NCBI GenBank assembly: GCA_038501785.1 | Contig: JBAMJR010000011.1 | Coordinates: 5,242,501 to 5,306,500, forward strand | Origin: Myoxocephalus aenaeus | Taxonomy: Eukaryota > Chordata > Actinopteri > Perciformes > Cottidae | Reading direction: 5' to 3' | DNA length: 64,000 bases | In this document: positions 24,999-37,480 of the stretch, piece by piece | Numbering within the stretch: the first letter of the stretch is position 1 | How the letters are laid out: the number at the start of each line of letters is the position of its first letter | Notes under the pieces: model-generated | What the model saw: the letters and a program-made list of their open reading frames with translations, nothing else | What the model was told of the DNA's origin: nothing | The model's database searches: none | Program-made: the position numbers and the translations under genes

Positions 24999-26189
24999 AT
25001 TCACAGAAACACCATCCCCTATACTCCTTGTCAGAAAGAGCAATTAATTTCTACATCTGCCTTCTCGGGCAACAAAAGGACCCAACAAACCCTTTTTTTT
25101 TTTTTTTTAAAGGACAATGTTGTCATTCATCACTGTAGCATTTTGGAGTTGCGTTGCGCCTGTGCGTGAGAAAAAAAGAAACAACAGCAGGGAGATGGAG
25201 GCCATTCTCTCATGTCATTATGTTTGCTTGTATAGTGTGTTACATATAATGTAGAAACCTCAGGGCAATTAGCCTGAGCCTTTTTGGGAACACAATGTAA
25301 CCCGAGCGGCTCCTGTGTTTGTGTGTGGAGCCGGTCTGTTTTTTCATAATCTACCGAATGAAAAGGGCATCTCGATTTATTTGACTAAATAAAAAAAGGG
25401 AGTTTTTTTTTTATAGCCGTTTCCCTGCCCGTACCGCGGAGTTGCTCTGGGATACACGCGAGGGCCCGGCTCTGCGTATAGCCACAATTAAAGAGAGAGC
25501 GCTCCTTTCACAGCCAGAGAAAATTGTCGTCCTCTGCAAATTGCTTTTGCCGCAGTTTAAAGAAGATCTCTTGTTACCCTCTCATTCCATCTCTCTCTCG
25601 CCCGCCCCCTGCCCCCCTCTCTCTCAGGGAAAATTGCTTTCTCGCAATCAACAGATTGCTTGCTGCACTTAGGGGTAAATACAGGTAGACTAGAGACATT
25701 AGCATAACATTATTCAGACAAGTGTCAACCTCGAGGCAGTTAGCGCTGCATCTAAGCTCAGTGTGAGGGGGAATGAAGTGCTGCGGAGTTGTTGGGGTCG
25801 CCGCCGCTGAGAGTTTTCCGAGCGGAGCAGGAATTGGCCAAAAGTGGAAGAGTAAGACGAGATCATGTACTTCAACATAAAAAAGAAAGAAACATAAGTC
25901 ATCTTCAAGGAAGCACGGGGAGGAAAAGAAGTGACGGCTCCAAGGTGACTTCACGTGTACAGTTCACTCCCCCTTTCAGGTGGGTGGAGGAGTCAGATCC
26001 CGGCCTCTCTGGAGGGCCCGCAGCATGTAGGTCAGACCGACCTCATCATCCCGCTGCACTAGCAGAGGCAGGACGGGCTGGATGGGAGCCGGCTTCACCG
26101 GCGCCGCTGGTGATGTATGGGTCCTGTGGCACCAGACTGAAACCGGGTTGTTGCGTCCGTCGTTTTTTTCTTTTTTTTTTAATGATTTC

Positions 26190-26260
26190 TCACTCGCGCC
26201 AGTTAGCTCAAATTAACCTCACTAGCATGAGTCTAATTAAGTTTCCTCATTGAAGCTCAG
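26190..26260. promoter_or_regulatory. Candidate conserved non-coding element
   Basis: CAAATTAACCTCACTAGCAT is followed by GAGTCTAATTAAGTTTCCTC, two homeodomain cores in unrepetitive sequence. A near-consensus PBX-MEIS word (TGATTGACAA) lies 170 bases on, at 26424-26433. Confidence 0.3.
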
Positions 26261-26561
26261 CACCACTCCCCCTCCTCCCCTCCGCATATCATTTGGATAC
26301 CCCTCTGTCCTGAGGGATGGGCTGTGGAGAGCAGCAGCAGGCGCACGCTCTCTCTCTCTCACACACCGGGGGAGAGACTCACTCTCTCCTCCACTGCTCC
26401 TCCCTTTTCTCTCTCGTCTTTCTTGATTGACAACAGGGGTTCCTTCTGACCTACATCTGCATCTGCTCCCTGACCCAAATAGGACCCACGTAATGAGCCG
26501 CTCGGGCCATTTTTCTCTCGAGCAGGAACTTGTCTGTGCCTCTCATCCTGGCCACTAAGGA

Positions 26562-26587
26562 GGGGGGGGGGGGGGGGGGGGGGGGGG
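26562..26587. repeat. Oligo-G run, 26 G
   Basis: An unbroken G run. Similar runs lie at 7174 and 39966. Confidence 0.9.
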
Positions 26588-26748
26588 TTACCGCGGTAGC
26601 AGTGTCCCCGGGGGGCTTTGTGTCTGGAGCTGCAGGGGGCTGCACAAAGACACCCTTCCCATCCTCACGCCTGCCCTTCTAGGTCACCTGATTACTCCTC
26701 GCGGTGATTACTGATCGGTGCGTTAATGTGCCGTATCGCCGGGGCACG

Positions 26749-26780
26749 GAGGCTGAAATCTTCAGCCAGATTTCAGCCTC
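26749..26780. repeat. Perfect 12-bp inverted repeat, 8-nt loop
   Basis: GAGGCTGAAATC (26749-26760) and GATTTCAGCCTC (26769-26780) are exact reverse complements around TTCAGCCA. The flanks (GTGATTACTGATCGGTGCGT) look unrepetitive and possibly conserved. Confidence 0.9.
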
Positions 26781-26969
26781 GTTCGTCTGGCGGCTCTCCT
26801 GAAGTGTCTCCTTTTTAAATATGGCAATAAAGGCAAAAATCCATTCAGAGTCCCATCGCCGCGCGGAGCGTCGGGGGTCATAATGCAATCTGACTGTGCA
26901 ACGAGGCCGTTATTGTTTCCTCACAAACACCGGGAACAGTCGGCACCGCCGGCAGCTGCTTGTACACAA

Positions 26970-26971
<2 letters not shown>

Positions 26972-27045
<74 letters not shown>
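26972..27045. repeat. (GA)n microsatellite, about 37 units
   Basis: A pure GA run. Its poly-Ser/Leu frames are not genes. Confidence 0.97.
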
Positions 27046-27048
<3 letters not shown>

Positions 27049-27364
27049 TCCCCTGGGATCCCGCTGTGGATTCCACAAGCGAGCGTGAAAGCCGTTCGGC
27101 TCGTGTTAGTGAGGCAGCCATCACAGCGAAACCTGTCTGATGAACACAATCATCACACCGGAAATATGAGCAGCTTCTTGATAAAGATGCTTTGTCAAAA
27201 AAACAACTGAAAAACAGAGAAGAGTTCTGTTTCTTCGACACATTAAAGTGCATTTAGAGAACAAATGGCCTTTGTCTGTTCTTTTACAACCTTGTAAGAT
27301 CTTATATGTGAGCTTTGACAATGCTTCTTCGCTGTGTTGGACACGATCCCGACGTTGGAGCACT

Positions 27365-27410
27365 CCTGCACACACGCGCACACACACACGCACACAAACA
27401 AACACACACA
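27365..27410. repeat. (AC)n-rich tract
   Basis: An AC run with CGC and CAAA interruptions. Confidence 0.9.
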
Positions 27411-27687
27411 TCGTACGTAGACGCGGTGAGGTGATTGAATTTCCCTCCAGCAGAAATATATAAATTTAGACTCGCAGGAACAACTCTGGAACTTGTTTCC
27501 TGGTTTCATTTCCTGTCTCTTCGCTGTGCGATTTTCTCTTATCAGCAAGTGTGATATTATGTGAATAATCTCATTTTGCTGTAGCTTTCATAATTTCACA
27601 ATTCCCCCATATTTGTGATTTTGATGAGCATCCTCGCCGCCGAAAGTGTGAACAGTTGTGCGATATGAATAATAAAAAAACGACAGC

Positions 27688-27706
27688 AAAAAAAAAAAAA
27701 AAAAAA
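27688..27706. repeat. Oligo-A run
   Basis: About 19 A in a row. There is no SINE body next to it. Confidence 0.9.
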
Positions 27707-27978
27707 TCCCTTTTGGAGGGGGAAAGGGAATGAGACACATTTGCCCAGAAATGGCCTCTCTTTTCATTCGTTTCACTTCCGCTTTAGTCCACCTCATTTC
27801 AGATAATATTGCTCCCATCTGTGCTGAACAATCAGAGAGGGAAGCTTTTCCAACGGCTGCATTAGATGGCCTTTCATTTTCCTCGGGCCTGCAATCATAA
27901 CGACATAATGTGGTGCACGAGCCTCTGCAGCCCTCTTCTCTCCATCTCCTGCTGTGGATTCAAACTCAAGCAGCTTCC

Positions 27979-27980
<2 letters not shown>

Positions 27981-28015
<35 letters not shown>
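27981..28015. repeat. (AT)n microsatellite
   Basis: About 17 pure AT units. Confidence 0.95.
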
Positions 28016-28017
<2 letters not shown>

Positions 28018-28159
28018 TTTCTTATATATTTATACACACACATGACACAAAATCCCATCGTTTCTCCGGCTAAATCACACCGGTCCCAGAGGCGTTGTGT
28101 GATGTTTTAATGAGAGCCCCCGGTTCCCGACGCTCAACGCCGCCTTCTCCTCTGCATTT

Positions 28160-28245
28160 TCCTTAAACTGCCAAGTAAGAGCGCCATTAATAATTCAGCT
28201 CATTAAAGTGTGTAATTAATCTGGAGCTGTGTAACAGGGAGAGAC
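28160..28245. promoter_or_regulatory. Candidate conserved non-coding element
   Basis: CGCCATTAATAATTCAGCTC is followed by ATTAAAGTGTGTAATTAATC. Closely spaced homeodomain cores in unrepetitive DNA; conservation is untested. Confidence 0.35.
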
Positions 28246-28663
28246 TGGGGCGCGGGGAGGAAGCTCTCCGGGGGGGACACAAGAGAAACATTGGGCTAAG
28301 AGGAACAGCACACCCGCTGTGATGGAACCCGTTCCCCGGCGCACAACCAGTCTCCTGCATCATTTATCTGGCAGGAAAAAAAGAAAAGAAAAAGGCTACA
28401 GAGAGGCTACACACGAGACATCTTCAGGCAACTCGGCCCAATCAACAATGCAGCGCGGGTACACACAGGGCACTGGGGCCGTGTCTGTGTTTGTGTGTGT
28501 CCTTGTGAGTGTGGGGAATCTGATCTGGTGTCTGTTTACTGGAGATATTGAAGGTCAGTTTCTTGGTTTCTTGGAAGGCTGTTTTAGTCGCCACAGATTT
28601 CCTTAAAATGCATCCGAATATGTGTTCACGAATCACTATTTATGAACCTAATCTTATCATTGT

Positions 28664-28690
28664 ACACATACACACACACACACACACACT
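28664..28690. repeat. (AC)n microsatellite
   Basis: A short AC run followed by a TATATA stretch. Confidence 0.9.
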
Positions 28691-29089
28691 TATATATACA
28701 AGTTATATGAATATATACATATGTCTGTATGATTTATCTTATTTATATTCCCCGATTTATGGATTCAAGATGAAGGTATTTACGCAACAGCAGGGAAAAG
28801 CTGAATGTCTCGTACAAAAGACGTTCAGATTAGTTTATGTTCGGTAATCCACGGCAGGCTTTTAAGGGTTATAATTTGTTTAAAATAAAACACCGCTCAG
28901 GTTAAACAAGGTCACGCTGACATTTTGTTGGCTGCAGCAGGAAAGATAACAGGACGCAAACCACCATATCATCGCGTAAAGGTGGCACCCTTTCTAAGCA
29001 CTTATTTGTAGATTTGTAGAACTCGTATTTTCAGTTAGATAAATGCCAAATTTGCTCATATTTGAATGTCTAATAACACTTATGCTAGA

Positions 29090-29520
29090 TTTAGAGCCGC
29101 CTGATGAATTGGTGAGGACGATATATTCAGCTCATTGCAGATGTATCGGTATCATAGTCCAATAACTAAATCTGTAAATGTTGCTGTCCTGAAATGCTGA
29201 AGATATATTTGAGGTAATTTAGAAACTGTGTCTCCGTTACATACGAGACATTATTTATGACTAAGGACATGTCAAACTCAGGACAAAAAAAGATTTAAAG
29301 GATCCTATCAATGTTCGCTAATGTTATGTGTTCATGCTAAATATAATGAATATGTATTGGTATCAGCCATTCTGAAAGTTATCAGCCGGTGTAATGGCCG
29401 TTATCAGTGGTTATCACTACCGCTCTCATTAGTGGTGTAACGGACCACTGTTGATCCGTGATCCGTATGGATCCCCCTCGCGGTTCAGCACAGACGTAAA
29501 CCGCGGATTAATTACACAGT
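29090..29520. repeat. Probable diverged interspersed repeat
   Basis: GATGTATCGGTATCATAG, TATTGGTATCAGCCATTCTG and GTGGTGTAACGGACCACTG resemble words of common teleost repeats built on CGATATATCGGTAT and GTGTAACGGATCA. The boundaries are uncertain. Confidence 0.35.
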
Positions 29521-30059
29521 TTAACGTTAACCATCACATTGTGATATAAAGTTTTACTGACGATGGATGTCCGCCAATATTCTGTCAAATATGCGATCAG
29601 GACATCAGCATTTCTGCTTCTCTAGTCGCCAGTCTCTGATAATGTTACATTGTTAACAACTACTCTGAGCTGATAACGACGGCAGCGCCGCTACCGGCTA
29701 ACCGAAGGTTCTGTTCGGTTACAATATGATGCGTTCAGGCTCTGTTCAGTGAAAATTAGTATTGGTCGAAGGTAAATTATTACGTTAGCACGATGTGTTC
29801 ACATGTAATCTCCTAAAATGTAGTATTGGTGCGAAACGCGAATAATTCCAGTTGTTGGAAGGAGATGATTTCACAACAATATAGATAGATACTTATGACC
29901 TGTTATCAATACTACTCGCTTATAATGCATCATTACAAATAGTAATGACAAGAATTGTTTTCATCCATAAAAATACCATTTGATGGTTTACAATGATTCA
30001 GAGCGGTTGAAATATTTTGGGATGGTGGCAAAAAAAGAAGAAGAAAAAAGTCTGCAAAA

Positions 30060-30300
30060 CAACTTTAGGTTAAGCTAGCAAAACTACATGGTTAGGTTTA
30101 GGAAAAGATACTGATTGGGGTTAAAATTATGCTTGCTACGTAACCTATACTTACACAAGTTATGTACGAAAAGTACACTATAATAAGCCTACGTTGACTT
30201 TTGGTTTCATATAGGACATGAACCGCTGTGCCCTGGGTGAAAGTCCTGTGTTTGATTGAGGGTATCGTTTCCGGTCTGCTGGAAAGCGGCACGAAAGGGA
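30060..30300. repeat. Interspersed repeat typical of percomorph fishes
   Basis: The words CTACATGGTTAGGTTTAGGA, TTGCTACGTAACCTATACTT, CTACGTTGACTTTTGGTTTC and GGGTGAAAGTCCTGTGTTTG match a repeat I know well from percomorph assemblies. Here it is modestly diverged. It supports the taxonomic call. Confidence 0.6.
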
Positions 30301-32432
30301 TACGTTCACGGCAGGATATTGGTGTGATTTGAACAGCAGTCTATGCAGATTACGCTTCACTAAATGCAACAAAAATAGACTTGAAGGGTATAAAGCGCAG
30401 GGGGTCTCTTCAGACGTACGACTCAGGAGCCAGGGTGGATTGATACATTTATTAAAATGGAAGCGTACCTGTTCCGTGAGACGCGCGAATGACGGATGAC
30501 AAAAACCCTTGTGGAAACGCTTTCAGCCGGGATTGGCCATAACTTGCGGACGGACTCTGTGTTTCTGTGCTTTGAGCTGAGCTAGACCTGAGTTATATTC
30601 ACTTCAAACAGACGGGTGACGCTGTACTGCCCTCATTGTTCCCCCGTTTGGTTTGCTGAAGGCGATGCAATCCGGCCTCGGTGCGTTTTATGTGGAGGGA
30701 GGACTGCACCGGACGCCGACTTTGCTCGTCAGCAACCAGCTGACAAAAGTACCTGTTAAGACATTTCAAGAAACTTTGAAAGTGTTACATTTGAGATCCG
30801 ATGTGGTGGGGAGGGTGACATGATACACGGTTTATCATCACAACGTATTTGTGCGGTATTGATTTCAAGGCGTCGGAAGCTGCATCAAAGTTTTCAAACG
30901 ACACCCCGCCCTAACAACACATTTTCAGTCTTTGGACATTCGTTACCCGACCGTCTACAGAGAGCTCCTATCTGAAATTCACACTCCACTCAACCTCACA
31001 AAGTCCAAGCAGCGCCAGCGAGATGAGCCCTGTGTTGTTCGCCCTCCCGACGTTTCAGGTAGACCGACCTCAGTCAACAGTGGCATTCACGCTCAGCATG
31101 CCTGCTGCCACTCTCAGAGCCCTCAGCTGATCCAGATGTGGCTTAATTTACTGCGACTTGGCTAATCACCGTGATTAAGGATTAATTACTGTTAATCACT
31201 TTTACATAAACTGGTTGGCAGTAGGGGAGCTGTGCTGGGTGAAAAATGCCACACAAGTGTGTGTCGTCGAATAGACGAAAAAGGGACAGAGCTGGAGGCC
31301 GCCAGGCTTCCCGATCGGGGGCGTTTCCTCTGGGTTTACGCTGTAGCTTTTTTACTCATGAGCACACCAGTCCAATGACGTTAACCTCTAATAACTCTCT
31401 GCATCGGTTGACGCTGGTCAAATAGCACAGGGGGCCAATTTGTACTGGAGGTGCGCGCGGGTTGGTTTCATCCCCGGCATTCCTAAATAGGAGTCGCCCT
31501 GAACATATTTCTTTGCTGACAGAAGAGACGTTGTCAATATTCAGCGCAGCAGTCGTCTCCCGGTCAGCCGAGGCTAAGCAGACACCGCTGGGCTGTGCGA
31601 CTGTCCTGCGACAGGAGATAAGAATGTGAAGGAGCATAACCACTGCGAGTTCCATTAACACGGACTGACAAGGGAATCACAGGGACATCAGGGGGTCTGG
31701 GATGAGGCTGACAACAAAGACGCTGCACTGTGCTCGTACCCACCCCTCCTCCTTGCCCCCTTGCACAAGCTGAGGGTGGCAGTGTGGTCACCTTCGCTTC
31801 CTTGGCCTGGTTTCGCACTGTGACATGCTCGTCTGCTCTCCTGGAGGAATGGCTTTAATAAGGTGGAGCGGATCAAGGCGACTGATAATGACATGGCAGG
31901 CCCAGTCAACAATGCGCCCGAGGCCACGGCTGGCCCCGGCCTGGTGCATGCTGCCGGACGCTCGCCATCTCCTTGTGAGACACACGGGACACTCGTCTGG
32001 ATGCTCTTTCACTGCTATCCGTCCTTTATGTGGTGTGAGAAGTTGCACAGTGGAGTGAGCACCGAGCTCCTGTTGGCTGCATCGTTTTGCATTTAATCAC
32101 GCGCGGGTGACAACAGAAATCTCTCACTTGATTGTCGATAAACGAAATGGCAAATTCGGTCAACGACACCTCCAAGGTGACAACGTTGCGACAACAATCT
32201 AGAATCAAGTACCGGAGACTTTTAAAAAGCCAATCAGACGGAAAAAGTCTATTTCTGTCTTTTTAATAAACTGCAACAAATATATTTACGCCTACACAAA
32301 TAGTTATTTGTGTTGAACGAACCCCTAGCCGTATGGCAGACTATATACTGCATTTGTGATTGAACCTGTTCTTGGTAGAATATGTAAAATACTGTAAAAC
32401 AAAAAACTAAGAGGTAAGACTAGTCAGCCCGA

Positions 32433-32520
32433 GCCCTAACCCTGAGCAAACCCTAACCACAGACCTTAACCCCTAACCCTTAAGTACATAACAAACACTA
32501 ATTTTAAGCCAAACCTAACC
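32433..32520. repeat. Degenerate interstitial telomere-like tract
   Basis: Scattered CCCTAA hexamers (GCCCTAACCCTGAGC, AAACCCTAACCACAG, CCCCTAACCCTTAAG) lie within about 85 bp. They are too degenerate for a recent telomere insertion. Confidence 0.5.
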
Positions 32521-35419
32521 AAAAAGTGTTGTTTGGTTTTGTTTCAATTCCAACTGCGAGAGAATACAGTTTAGTTGTATGGGAACGTAATTGGAGACAG
32601 GGTTGCAGTGGATGGAGGCTGGGGATGTGTGGTCGAAAGCCTCGGGAAAAGCTAGTAAGTAGACCTTGAGTTAAGATAATTTTATCAAAGTACTGTTACC
32701 AAGATCAACAATGAACTCCCATGCTCAAGAAAAGAATATTTCTGCAACACAAAAGTATGTTTTTTTTTTGCGGTCTTAGTTTTTCTTGTGAGAGAATTTC
32801 CCTCTAGAAATTGGAGAAAGGACTTGGTCAAATTTCTCGCAGCTCATAGACGTATGCAACCTGTGTGGAGAGTATAGCAAGAAGGCAACGTATTGATTTT
32901 AAAGGGTCACTTGCCAAAAATGGCTTTGAAGACGTTGACGGAACAAGGCATGAAGGCTGAGCCTGAGGCCGATGGTGTCACTTCATCCTTCACGCAGTGA
33001 GATTACATAAAGCCGACCATTCTTCTATAGAAAAAAAGTTGCTTTGAAACAAGTGTCAGACGGAAGTGAGTGATTAGAAATAAAAAGGCATTTTTCATGT
33101 AAATTTCAATTGAATGTGTGTGTCCACTGTAGCGTAGACTGTGCGTGCATTAAGACTGGCCCTAAGGCCTTGGTGGACCTAATTCTAATTACCTTCATTA
33201 GTGGTATCTGCAGATGACAGCGTGTGCGTGTGTGTGTGGGTCGTATTTCCTAACAAAAGACTATGCTGCGTCTTTCTCCTCTGAACTGGTGGTTACAAAG
33301 CGGAGGGGCCACATAGCGGATGAGATGGCAGCGCGGAGCTTTAATGTGAAGGCTGTCAGCTCCACTCCCCTTGGTTTTCACCCTCTGAAGAGCACAAGGC
33401 CTTATCGCTTTAATTGACTCTTTATCTTTTTGTTAATTTCCCCTTTAGTGCAATAGCTCCCGTTCTACCGTTTTGATATGTCATTTTACATTGGCTTTTG
33501 CATGACTTACAGGAAGTGGCTGTATAGATTATCATATTTCATAAAAATGTTTTAAAAAATGGCAGATTTCTTTTTAACAACACTGTTAAGGAGCTCAGTT
33601 GCTTCTTAATTGTCTTCATTGTCCATTAACCTCTTTGATATTGTCAGTGAACCTTTTTCCCTTCAATGAATTACATGACTTTGTGTCTCCACTTTGAAAG
33701 AAAATGCGGTAAAATAATTGTGTTCTTTGCACATCCCAAAGCTATTTTTGTGCATATCTAATAAGTTGTGTATAATTTGATAGTGCTGGCAGGAGTTTAA
33801 AGACTTGCGCCATTACAAAGGCAAACAGAGGGGACTTAAGGGGAGCAGGATTTAACAGTTTGATGCCTGTCGTCTTCCTCCTGGTGTATGTTGGTTCTCT
33901 TTCCATTCCAGTACACTTGCGACTGTATAATGAATTATGCCGATGTCGAATTAGCATGTAGCTGTCGCTTCGGCGCTGGTGCCTGCCTTGTGACAGGACC
34001 ACCGTAGCACAGGCTGGCGTCGAGAGAGGGGGCTTCTACTGTGATTTATTAACTGCCGAAGCCACAATGAAGTGTGCCCACTGAAGCACCAATGCAAACA
34101 AATAGGGCCGGGGCTGTCACTGTAAATTCAAGCAGACAGGACGACCGCAGCCTGACCAGGAAGGGTTAATTATGCAAAAGCGTTTTGGCTTTCATCAGAC
34201 CCGCTGGACTGTCTTGGAGGATGGGCTGAATATTCGAGGCAAGATTACATCATGACTCTGTTTGGAAGAGGTATGACCACGTGCCGAAGGTCGCTGTTGA
34301 CACTCGCGATCAGACCCGCTTATTTTAATAGTGTGCTGATTTTATTTGATAACTCCAAAAATGTATCACTCCGCAGGGATTTAAAAAACTCTTCTGCAAT
34401 TGTGTTTAATACATGGGAAGCGATAAAAGCATTCATTATTCAACTGTGTTGACACAGATAGGTTGTGCACTTGACTTTTTAAGTGTCACCGTTTTATTTT
34501 TGCAAATTCCCAAACTTATGTAAAGCTGGCTACATGTTTGTACAATTGAAGAAGAACAAAAGTACTTGTCCCTGGTAAATCCACTCAAAATTGTACCACA
34601 ACTGATGGGGATTTCAGTAATGCTATTATTACCTCTGCCAGTTCTCTGTTCGGTTTGTCTGGCAGCAGAATTACAGAAAAACTGCTGGCTGAGTCAAATA
34701 ATATTTGATAATAATATGCCGCAAACTCTTTCAACGAGTCCATAATGCTTCCTCACATTACTTTGGCGGTGTCATGATTATCTGGTCGGCACGGCTCGCT
34801 AATGTTCACCATAGTGCGTGAGAAAAAACGATAGCCTAGCTAGCCTGTAGGCTACATGACGTTTGATGTCAAACAGAGCATGAATGAATAGCCCTGCTGG
34901 GTACTAGCCTTTTGTTTTTAGCCATGATGGTGGTTGCTGCTAATGCTAACAACCTGCTTCCTCCCACCAAAAAAACTAAACCCTTTTCGCTGCTGCAAAC
35001 ACAGGAAGCATCACTTCCTGTGCACCAGAGTCTTTTTATTTCACAGGAAAGAGCAGCCTGACACAGCAACATTTTTAATAAGCCACAATTGGCTGATTGC
35101 TCAGCAACATAACAGCAAAACTGATATGAAACCATCAAAGGGTTGTCACTTTAAAGTCTCGTGCCCTTTGCCTTTGCTACTCAAAGGGCTCTTAGAAAAT
35201 GTCACGCCAGGCGTTGTTGATCTGCCTGGACACGCTGTCACCTGACTGGCATCGCGTGTCACTGTTGGCCGACGCTCCCCGTCCTGCTGCCGGTGATGTA
35301 ACACTGCGGATCACATTTCAGCTTGTGGGTGCAGAACGGAGGGCCTCACAAAAGGTGTCTGCCAGTTCGAACTGAGGTGCCCAATCTCTGTCAGAGGGCT
35401 TTACGTTTGGCCGTCCATC

Positions 35420-35660
35420 TCGCTAACTGTGACAGAACAGCCCAACATCATTAATTAAACATCAGGCTCTGCCCCCCAATCACCCGATCGCCACGACAGG
35501 CTGCCATGCCAACAGTCCCTGTCGACATGCCTTCGAAATCTAGAAGGGGATTACATATGGTAATGGTTTTTGACAGCCTGCCATTTGCCTCCGTTAATCT
35601 GATAGGATAAGATATCTGGACTGCAGAGCATGGTGTGCCGTAACTCTTTTGAGTCGGATA
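35420..35660. promoter_or_regulatory. Candidate conserved non-coding element
   Basis: This is non-repetitive DNA with GTGACAGAACAGCCC (TGACAG, a Meis/Prep half-site), ACATCATTAATTAAACATC, TTACATATGGTAATGG and GGATAAGATATCTGG (GATA). Mixed TALE, homeodomain and GATA cores suggest a regulatory block. Confidence 0.4.
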
Positions 35661-35989
35661 TTGTTATGCCACGGGAATAAAAAAAAAAACGGAATCATTT
35701 TGAAGATGCAAGCAGTGTCCTGGAAGAAATCTTAATCCCCTGACAAGCTTTTGATATCCTCCCAAATATTGTCACTGACTCAAAAGTGTATTTTTAGACC
35801 TGGATCTTGCTTGTACTTGCTGTCAATTGTATTATTTCTCACACTAACTTCTGTCACGAGATGATGTGACTATCTGCAACGGACCGGTGTCCTTCCCGCA
35901 GTGACGACATTTTATCACGGAGGCTAGTTATGATGCCGGCCCAGGGCTGGCAACCCACTTTTTATTTTGCCACGCTTCATCCCCCTAAG

Positions 35990-36130
35990 AGAGTTTATTC
36001 TACGGTCTTTGTTCAATTAAGACTCGCTCCGACGCATCCCTGTTGCAAGTAGTTCAATTAATATTTTAATACCCACGCCCATCTTCATATGAGGCCGTGG
36101 GCCAATCTTCTCAGATGACTAATATATGGG
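35990..36130. promoter_or_regulatory. Candidate conserved non-coding element
   Basis: CTTTGTTCAATTAAGACTCG and GTTCAATTAATATTTTAATA are homeodomain cores, with CCCACGCCC (Klf/Gli-like) nearby. Regulatory function is inferred. Confidence 0.3.
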
Positions 36131-36919
36131 GAGTGTTACACATGTGCTTGCTAAAAACAAGCAACGGGAGGGAAGAGGGGGGGTTTAGGCAGGCGTCCCC
36201 CTCCTCCTCCTCCAAATGGGGATGTAAATCTTCCCAGAGCATGATATCCCGAGCTCATCCTCAAAGACCAAAAGCTTTCCCCCCTCAGTGAGGAAATTAA
36301 ATAAATATATTCCCAGATAAACAACCAGACATCCATCTCTCCCAAAGCCAATTGCCCCGGGCTTTATACAATTTAAATACATTATATTTATCGATTTGTA
36401 AAAAAACTGATGTTGTGGGGTTAAGTAAATATCGCTTTACTTTTCCAGTCTGTGACATTTCACCCGGCGACCAGCGCACCGCCAGATCTTGACCCAATCC
36501 CATTTCCGTCAACACTCACGCCGCAATCCTGCGTTCTGTGCGTTATTTTAGCGAATCCATCAGCAACCGCAACCAAAATGTGAGAATCCCACGTTTTTTT
36601 TTATTCGCAGGGAATAAAGTGAAGCAATAAAAGCCCGGTGCTCGCCTGCTTGCGAGAATTGCTTGTCAACAACAGGAGGGAGGAATACGGCATCGTCTGA
36701 CAACCAGCCTTCTTTGAAACGCCTCCAAGAGGGAAATGGCATCCATTAGAGACGTACAGAAAATGTGTGTTCACTCAGGGGGGAGGGGGAGGCCACGCAT
36801 ACACGCAGACAATTGTTTATCCCCAGGAGAACCTTCAATGTTTGTCTGCGGGTGGCTAAGTAAGTTCACCAGCACTATTGGACAGGGAGTGCCCAGCAGA
36901 CCCAAGGCTCAGAAAAAAC

Positions 36920-37480
36920 ATTAGGATGAATCAATTAGGCCGCCATTAGCCAATAAAGTGGCCCTCACTGAGTCGTGTAATTATGACCCACAGCAAAGCC
37001 AATTTTATGGAGGCACATTATCCCTTTCTTTTCTTTTGTAATTGTATTTGTTTGAGATAATCCCTCCATGGTTTTAATTCTGTGCTCTAGGTTCAGGGAT
37101 GGAATAAATAGATCTTTGTTTGCCTCCGTCAGCAGGTCTGCAGGTTTTCCTCGACGTGGGGGAAAAAACGCGTCCCATCCCAAAGGCAAGAGATTGTTGC
37201 CATTATGTCTGTCGCCGTTGCGAGGATCAAACTGATTAGTCGCTTAAATTAAAAAACCAAACGCGGTCGCATCCTTCCCCCGCGGGATCCACATTAACCC
37301 CACTCGGAGCGGGTGCCCATCAGATCGTATGATAAGAGGCGGCTAGGGCTGATATTATAGGCAGCAGCTACTTAGCTTGTTCAGCAGCTCAGAGGACACT
37401 GTGTAAGTGTGACAATGTGCTGTCAATGAGGGATGACAGTACACAGCCAACATGGCGTAATGCATTGTTCCTTCCTGGGT
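36920..37480. promoter_or_regulatory. Candidate conserved non-coding element cluster
   Basis: Unrepetitive sequence with GAATCAATTAGGCCGCCATT, GGTTTTAATTCTGTGC, GGGCTGATATTATAGGC, and, near 37419-37439, CTGTCAATGAGGGATGACAG. The last contains a one-mismatch PBX-MEIS decamer plus an extra TGACAG. Function is inferred. Confidence 0.35.

Noticed and set aside
25789..26253. 154-codon frame on the + strand
   Set aside because: It has arbitrary composition, ends in a T-rich run, and shows no motif or splice context. Part overlaps conserved-looking DNA.
35355..35385. GTTCGAACTG as a possible tRNA B-box
   Set aside because: There is no A-box, no cloverleaf and no acceptor stem around it.
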